Shown in pieces: positions 41,932 to 46,347 of a stretch of 46,347 bases of DNA; the stretch's first letter is position 1; every line of letters starts with the position of its first letter. The stretch covers positions 1-46,347 of the forward strand of contig JAGWPB010000014.1 of NCBI GenBank assembly GCA_028870665.1, given 5' to 3'. The notes beneath the pieces are model-generated. The model searched no databases. It saw only the letters and a list, made by a program, of their open reading frames with translations, and was not told where the DNA came from. The translations under genes and the position numbers were made by a program. The stretch comes from Lysobacteraceae bacterium (GTDB lineage Bacteria; Pseudomonadota; Gammaproteobacteria; Xanthomonadales; Rhodanobacteraceae).

Positions 41932-43867
41932 GCGCGACAGGCCGACAGGCCCGCGCCAGCTGCGCCTGTCCGACCCGGCGCTCGCCGGCATTCAGCGGCA
42001 GATAGTGCGGCGGCGCGGCGGCGATCAGCGCCTGGCCCGCGCGCGACAGCACCAGCCGCAGGTACGAGCACACCCGTGGATCGAGCGCATGGCCCGGCAC
42101 CTGCCGGGCATCGATCAGCAGATGCCGGTCCAGCGGATAGCGCCCGGCGATGATGCCGGCGCGCGTGCCGCGCGACAGGCGCCCCGAGGCGTCGATCAGA
42201 CCCAGCGCCCTGACCCCCGCACGGCTCATGTTGAGATCGGCGAAGCACAGCGCGTCGGGATCCTCGGCGACGCGGCGGATCACCGCGGCCGATTCGGCAT
42301 AACCGGCGTATCCGGCGGCGTAGGAGCGATGCGGAAACAGCCGCCGTCGCAACAGCGTGCCCAGCGCGGTCGGCGGCGCCAGACCGCAGGGATGGATCGC
42401 GCGTCCGGCCCAGGCACCGGTCAGGCCCAGCTGTCCCCAGCGCGTGACCGGCACACCATGCGATGAAGCCGATGCGAACACGTGTGCCAGCGCCGCGACC
42501 GGAATCGCCGTCAGCGGATTGCGCGCATTGACGAACACACCCAGCGGCGCGGAGCGCGCGCGCGGATCCAGCGCATCGTGCGCGACGCGAAAGCGCAGCG
42601 GATCGGTGCCGACCGCGCGCCGGTAGGCCGCGAGATCGGCATCGCTGAAGTCCGCACCCATCGGCGCGAAGACCGAAGTTCCCGCGATCAGCGCCGGCGG
42701 TGCGCTGCGCGTGCCGTGCAGCACCAGGTCGAAACGCGTGCCGGGATGGGCGCGCGCGTAGCGCCGGTCGATCGCTTCCAGCAGCCACCGCATGTCGTTG
42801 TAGCCGACCACCCGCAGCGCGCCATCCGCCGCGAGGTAGCGCGGCGGCGGGGACGCTGCGCAACCCGCATCGCGCACGCGCCGCCGTGCCTGCGCCAGGG
42901 CGCTCGCGGTCAGCGGCAGGAAATGCATCGCGTGGGTGCCGATCCGCGCCTGCGCCCGCGGCCCGAGCACGAAGTCGAGCCAGGCGCAGAGCGCAGGCGG
43001 CAGCGGCCCGGCCGCGGGCACGCGAAATCCGAGATAGATCCGGCGCGCCAGCGGATAGCGCGCGGCCGCCACGCTGGCCGGCGTGCCGGCCACGAGCGGC
43101 TGCCCGGACGCCGCGGTCAGCGGCAGCGCACGCGCGCCCGGCCGGGCGTCGCCGAAGCCGCTGATGCCGAGGCCGGCGGGATCGGCCGCGACCGCGGCCA
43201 CGATCGCCTGCAGCGCGCTCATGCCGGCGCGATCGGATTCGATGCGCAGATCGGCGCGCCAGGGACGGCCGCGCAGCACGCGATCGTCGAGAAAGTTGAC
43301 GATCCCCGGCGGGTTGCCGCTGGCACGGATCGGCGTCATGCCATAGACGTGCAGCGGTCGCTGCATCCAGCGCCCGCGCAACCCGAGCTGGCCCCAGCGC
43401 GTCAGCGCCATGCCGTCGGGCCCGCGCCCGCCGAGGATCGCGGCGAGCTGCGCCAGGGTCAGCCCCGGCAACGGATTGCCGGCATGGACATAGACCGCCA
43501 GCGCGAAGGTGCCGTGCGGGGTGTCGAAGCTGCCGCCGGCGACCGGGACGATCAGCAGCTTGCCGCCGAAGCGCGCGCGATACGCGGCGGTTTCGGCAGG
43601 AAACGGCTCGCGCGCGAAGGTCACGCAGTCGACGCGACCCGCCAGCAGGGCATCGAATCCGGCCGCGCTGTAGCGCGTGGCATCGGGCACCGCGACGCGC
43701 AGCAGCGGATACCGCGCGGCGAACTGCCGCGCCCAGTCGGCCACCAGCGGCTGCATGGTATGGGCGCCCAGGCAGCGCAGCGCTACGGCAGACCCGGGCG
43801 CTGGCGCGGCGCGCGCGGCCCACGGCAGCAGCGCCGCCAGCAGCAGGCCGACGCGCCAGGCGCTCAA
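41921..43867 (-). CDS. Exported protein with two PstS-like substrate-binding domains
   Basis: A 648-residue protein, signal peptide at residues 1-21 (VGLLLAALLPWAARA). Two type-2 periplasmic-binding domains of the PstS/PBP-like class lie at about 28-325 and 350-632. Matching landmarks are LTRWGQLGL (155-163) / VTRWGQLGL (474-482), RYPLARRIYLG / RYPLDRHLLID, and MHFLPLTA / PHYLPLNA. It probably starts at TTG in a TTGA overlap with the upstream gene. No ABC permease or ATPase is nearby, so it is more likely a binding or sensing protein than part of an importer. Confidence 0.82.
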   Translation of the reverse strand: MSAWRVGLLLAALLPWAARAAPAPGSAVALRCLGAHTMQPLVADWARQFAARYPLLRVAVPDATRYSAAGFDALLAGRVDCVTFAREPFPAETAAYRARFGGKLLIVPVAGGSFDTPHGTFALAVYVHAGNPLPGLTLAQLAAILGGRGPDGMALTRWGQLGLRGRWMQRPLHVYGMTPIRASGNPPGIVNFLDDRVLRGRPWRADLRIESDRAGMSALQAIVAAVAADPAGLGISGFGDARPGARALPLTAASGQPLVAGTPASVAAARYPLARRIYLGFRVPAAGPLPPALCAWLDFVLGPRAQARIGTHAMHFLPLTASALAQARRRVRDAGCAASPPPRYLAADGALRVVGYNDMRWLLEAIDRRYARAHPGTRFDLVLHGTRSAPPALIAGTSVFAPMGADFSDADLAAYRRAVGTDPLRFRVAHDALDPRARSAPLGVFVNARNPLTAIPVAALAHVFASASSHGVPVTRWGQLGLTGAWAGRAIHPCGLAPPTALGTLLRRRLFPHRSYAAGYAGYAESAAVIRRVAEDPDALCFADLNMSRAGVRALGLIDASGRLSRGTRAGIIAGRYPLDRHLLIDARQVPGHALDPRVCSYLRLVLSRAGQALIAAAPPHYLPLNAGERRVGQAQLARACRPVALSD

Positions 43868-45387
43868 TGCACGGTGGCGGAACCGCCCAGCGCCCACAGC
43901 ACCACGGCGTCGAACAGCGCCTTGCCCTGCACGGTCAGGTCGTCGTAGGTCGGGTTGTCCAGCGGCAGCAGCGCGCGGCGCGCCGGCGCGACGAAGCCGT
44001 CGGCCATCGTCGCGCCCGCCGGATAGCCGAAGATCGCACGCTGATACGCCTCGCCCGGCAGGGTCGCGATCACGATCGCGTCGGGCGTCGGCCGCGCCCA
44101 CTTCAGCACCCCGGCATGCTCGGTCACCCGCACCGGACCTGGCGGCAGGCCGGCCGCCATCGGACTCCAGGCGCCGACGATGTCGAGATAGCGGGTCGGC
44201 GGGTCGTCGCTCTCCTTCTCCTCGCCGTGCTCGCCGTAGTCGACGTAGCGATCGCGCCCGGCGAAGTGCAGGGTGTCGGAGAGCAGGCCCTCCAGCGCGA
44301 TCAATGGCTCCTTCACGTCGACGTACTTGTTGGCCAGCTTGTACTTCGAGCAGGTGGAGGAGAGGATCACCAGATTCATGCCGTCGGCACGACGCTGCGG
44401 GTCCATCTGGTCGGCGATCACGACATCGAAACCGAGCTGGCGCAAATGCGCGACGATCGCCGTGTCGGCGCGTCGGCCCTCGCCGGCGTTGATGCGCTCG
44501 ACGAACAGGATCTTGCGGCCGTGCGCGATGCGCGCGATCCGCGCCTGCAGGGCGGCGGGGTCGTAGGCCGGCCGCGACGGCGGCGGACTGAGCGCCCAGC
44601 GGATCGCGGCGTCGAACAGCGCCAGTCCCCGGTACCAGTCGCGCAGCTGCGGATCGCGCGCCGCCGGGCCGTGGACCGCCGTCAGCAGGTGGAAGTTGGC
44701 ATCGGACAGGTAAAACGCGACGCGCCGGGCGGGCGCGACCTGGCCATTGGCGAGCGTGGCATCGCGCTCGTAGGTGAACACGCCCGCCTGTCGCGGCGTG
44801 CCGTTGAAGTCGACGATCACGCGGCCGCCGGGACCGGGGTGACCCCAGCCCACGGTGGCCGGCTCCAGATACAGCGTGCCGAACAGTTGCGGCTTCAGCC
44901 CCGCCGCGCGGCTGAGCTGCGAGGTGCTGTTGGCGCCATAGCCGTACAGCACCGAAAAGCTCGCGGCGAAATGCTGGACGGGATCGACCACGTCGTAGTC
45001 GTGGTGCAGGCGCGGCCCGGTCAGGCCGAGGTTGGGGTAGTCGTGCGTGTCCCAGGTGAACACCGGCAGCGGCGTTCGCGCGTATTTGTCGCCCAGCACG
45101 TTGGCGGCGGCGGTCGAGGAGATCACGATCAGGCTCGCACCGGCGGCATCGATCGCCGGTGCTGCGTCGGTGACGATGGTGACGCGCAGGCCCAACGCCT
45201 GCAGGTGTTCGCGCACCAGGGCGTCATCGTTGGGCACGCTGGCGTCGTGCCGACCGGTGACCAGCACGACGGAGCGGCCCTGCAGCGCCGACCACGGCAG
45301 CAGGGCCGCGTGCGCGCGGCCCGCGATCAGCAGCAGCGCCACGGCGATCGATCCGAGGCGACCCATGATCCGAGGCTGGGGGTTCAC
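43864..45387 (-). CDS. Exported protein with two ThuA-like/GATase-like extracellular domains
   Basis: A 507-residue protein with a signal peptide (GSIAVALLLIAGRAHA). Two copies of one domain lie at about 37-266 and 290-500. Each has a Rossmann-like start (SVVLVTGRHDA / KILFVERINAGEG), VISSTAAANVLGDKY / ILSSTCSKYKLANKY, a variable middle, then W-x-x-P, an APARR motif (219-222 / 468-471) and a closing G-x-ALFDA-x-x-x-WAL. I recognise this pattern from secreted proteins of myxobacteria and actinobacteria, where its function is not established. The GTG start overlaps the propeller stop by 4 bp; an ATG 7 codons later is an alternative. Confidence 0.78.
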   Translation of the reverse strand: MNPQPRIMGRLGSIAVALLLIAGRAHAALLPWSALQGRSVVLVTGRHDASVPNDDALVREHLQALGLRVTIVTDAAPAIDAAGASLIVISSTAAANVLGDKYARTPLPVFTWDTHDYPNLGLTGPRLHHDYDVVDPVQHFAASFSVLYGYGANSTSQLSRAAGLKPQLFGTLYLEPATVGWGHPGPGGRVIVDFNGTPRQAGVFTYERDATLANGQVAPARRVAFYLSDANFHLLTAVHGPAARDPQLRDWYRGLALFDAAIRWALSPPPSRPAYDPAALQARIARIAHGRKILFVERINAGEGRRADTAIVAHLRQLGFDVVIADQMDPQRRADGMNLVILSSTCSKYKLANKYVDVKEPLIALEGLLSDTLHFAGRDRYVDYGEHGEEKESDDPPTRYLDIVGAWSPMAAGLPPGPVRVTEHAGVLKWARPTPDAIVIATLPGEAYQRAIFGYPAGATMADGFVAPARRALLPLDNPTYDDLTVQGKALFDAVVLWALGGSATVH

Positions 45388-46347
45388 GGCGCGACTCCCG
45401 GTGCAGATGCGGTTCCGAGGATCAGCAGCGTGCCGGCCGCCGCGCCCGCGGCGGAGACGGACTTCGGCAGCGCGACCCACAGCCGGTCGCGCGCGGGATC
45501 GAAGGCCAGCACTTCGGAGCCGGCCGGCAGGGGCAGTGCCCCGCCGTCGGCGTAACGGATGAAGGCCAGCATGCGCACCGCGCTCAGCACGCCGCGCGCG
45601 CCGGCGAAAAAGGCCGCGCCTTTCCAGCCGGCACTGCCTTGCGGATGGAACACGAACAGGCCACGCGCGCTGCCGGCGGCGGCCGGCAGCTGCTGGAAGG
45701 TGTAGCCGATGTCGGTGTCGATCACGGCCACCCCGCCCCCGGCGCAGGACACGAACAGCCGCCGCCCCACCGGGTCCAGGGCGAGGCCGGTGGGCGCGGG
45801 GCAGGGCACGGGAAACGTGCCCGCGAGACGCAGCGTGGGCGTATCGAGCACGTCCACCACATCGCGATCGGCGACGGCGACGAACAGGTGTCCGTAGCCG
45901 TTGGCGACCATCTGCTGCAGCTGACCGCCGAGCGGCACGCTGCCCAGCGAGCGGCCCGACGCGGCATCGAGCTCGAGCACGCGGCCGGCCGCGGCGCTCC
46001 CGACATAAAGCGCGTGCCCGTCGGCGCCCGCCAGCAGGGCCGAGGGTACGACCGGCAACCGCCACGTGCGCAGCACGCGCAGCGGTTGCAGCGACAGCAC
46101 CGCGATCGCGGCGGGATCGCGCAGTGCGGCATAGGCGCGATCGCCACCCGCGGCGATCGCGAGATCGACCGCGCGGCCGGGCAATTCGAGCCGACCGAGC
46201 GGCGCGGCGCGCGCGGCATCATAGGCCACGATCGCACGGCCGACAGCGAGATAGGCGCGCCCGCCATCCGGCGCGAACGCCAGTGCCCGCGGCGTGCCGG
46301 GCGCGGCGAGCGGCACCCGGCGCAGCACCTGCAGCGGAAACGCGGCG
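45384..46347 (-). CDS. YVTN-type beta-propeller 3, 5' end beyond the window
   Basis: Partial gene; the frame stays open to the right edge (AAFPLQVLRRVPLAAPG), so the signal peptide and true start lie outside. The 320 visible residues show propeller blades: GGRAYLAVGRAIVAYDAARA, GHALYVGSAAAGRVLELDAASG, YGHLFVAVADRDVVDVLDTPT, GRRLFVSCAGGGVAVIDTD. The segment C-P-A-PTGLALDPVGRRLFVSC matches propeller 2. It is the upstream gene of a three-gene operon with the double ThuA-like and double PstS-like genes, all joined by 4-bp overlaps. Confidence 0.85.
   Translation of the reverse strand, partial: AAFPLQVLRRVPLAAPGTPRALAFAPDGGRAYLAVGRAIVAYDAARAAPLGRLELPGRAVDLAIAAGGDRAYAALRDPAAIAVLSLQPLRVLRTWRLPVVPSALLAGADGHALYVGSAAAGRVLELDAASGRSLGSVPLGGQLQQMVANGYGHLFVAVADRDVVDVLDTPTLRLAGTFPVPCPAPTGLALDPVGRRLFVSCAGGGVAVIDTDIGYTFQQLPAAAGSARGLFVFHPQGSAGWKGAAFFAGARGVLSAVRMLAFIRYADGGALPLPAGSEVLAFDPARDRLWVALPKSVSAAGAAAGTLLILGTASAPGVAP

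Noticed and set aside
1-46347. CRISPR arrays, tRNA genes, insertion sequences, phage genes
   Set aside because: I saw no spaced repeat arrays, no cloverleaf with a TTC-containing arm, no transposase or integrase and no paired terminal repeats.

Overview
The window is GC-rich DNA with very dense coding and many 4-bp start/stop overlaps. Gene content (tyrS beside an M23 peptidase and anmK, a large TonB receptor, the ubiJ-ubiB pair, an aceB-aceA operon with a LysR gene) suggests a gammaproteobacterium of the Xanthomonadales, probably Rhodanobacteraceae. That placement rests on gene order and protein style only; no rRNA coding sequence lies inside the window.

Left part (1-11.1 kb). The left edge carries what looks like the promoter and boxA leader of an rRNA operon reading out of the window. 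Next come tyrS (-) and, divergently, an M23 peptidase and anmK (+). A convergent set follows: xthA-ampG and a small ribbon-helix-helix-like gene (-). AnmK, AmpG and the peptidase make this a cell-wall recycling neighbourhood. pyrE, a DUF4124 coiled-coil protein, a lipoprotein, an SDR enzyme, a decayed alpha/beta-hydrolase pseudogene and an exported protein of unknown role come next.

Middle (11.1-25.3 kb). A 63-codon exported peptide gene sits behind a near-perfect sigma-54 promoter motif. Then come trmL, ubiJ-ubiB and a complete molybdenum-hydroxylase set (XdhC, MocA-like, 2Fe-2S subunit, Tat-exported catalytic subunit). The glyoxylate shunt operon aceB-aceA is divergent from a LysR gene. A group on the minus strand holds an acyltransferase, arfB, a hemerythrin-like protein and truC.

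Right part (25.3-46.3 kb). Two consecutive OmpR-type two-component systems (the first with a PepSY protein), an outer-membrane protein, a 49-codon two-helix membrane protein missed by length cut-offs, a GNAT gene with a doubtful N-terminus, and a third two-component system. The last faces, across a 342-bp spacer with an 11-bp-period direct repeat, a run of envelope genes: a protein made of two gapless copies of one domain, two YVTN-type beta-propellers, a 975-residue TonB-dependent receptor and an MFS transporter. A converging operon adds a third propeller, a protein with two ThuA-like domains and a protein with two PstS-like binding domains.

The 31.9-46.3 kb region is the best candidate for an undescribed system: a sensor pair, three propellers, three different families all present in duplicated form, and an outer and an inner membrane transporter, with no enzyme or ABC transporter to reveal the ligand. 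All functional linkage there is inference from layout.
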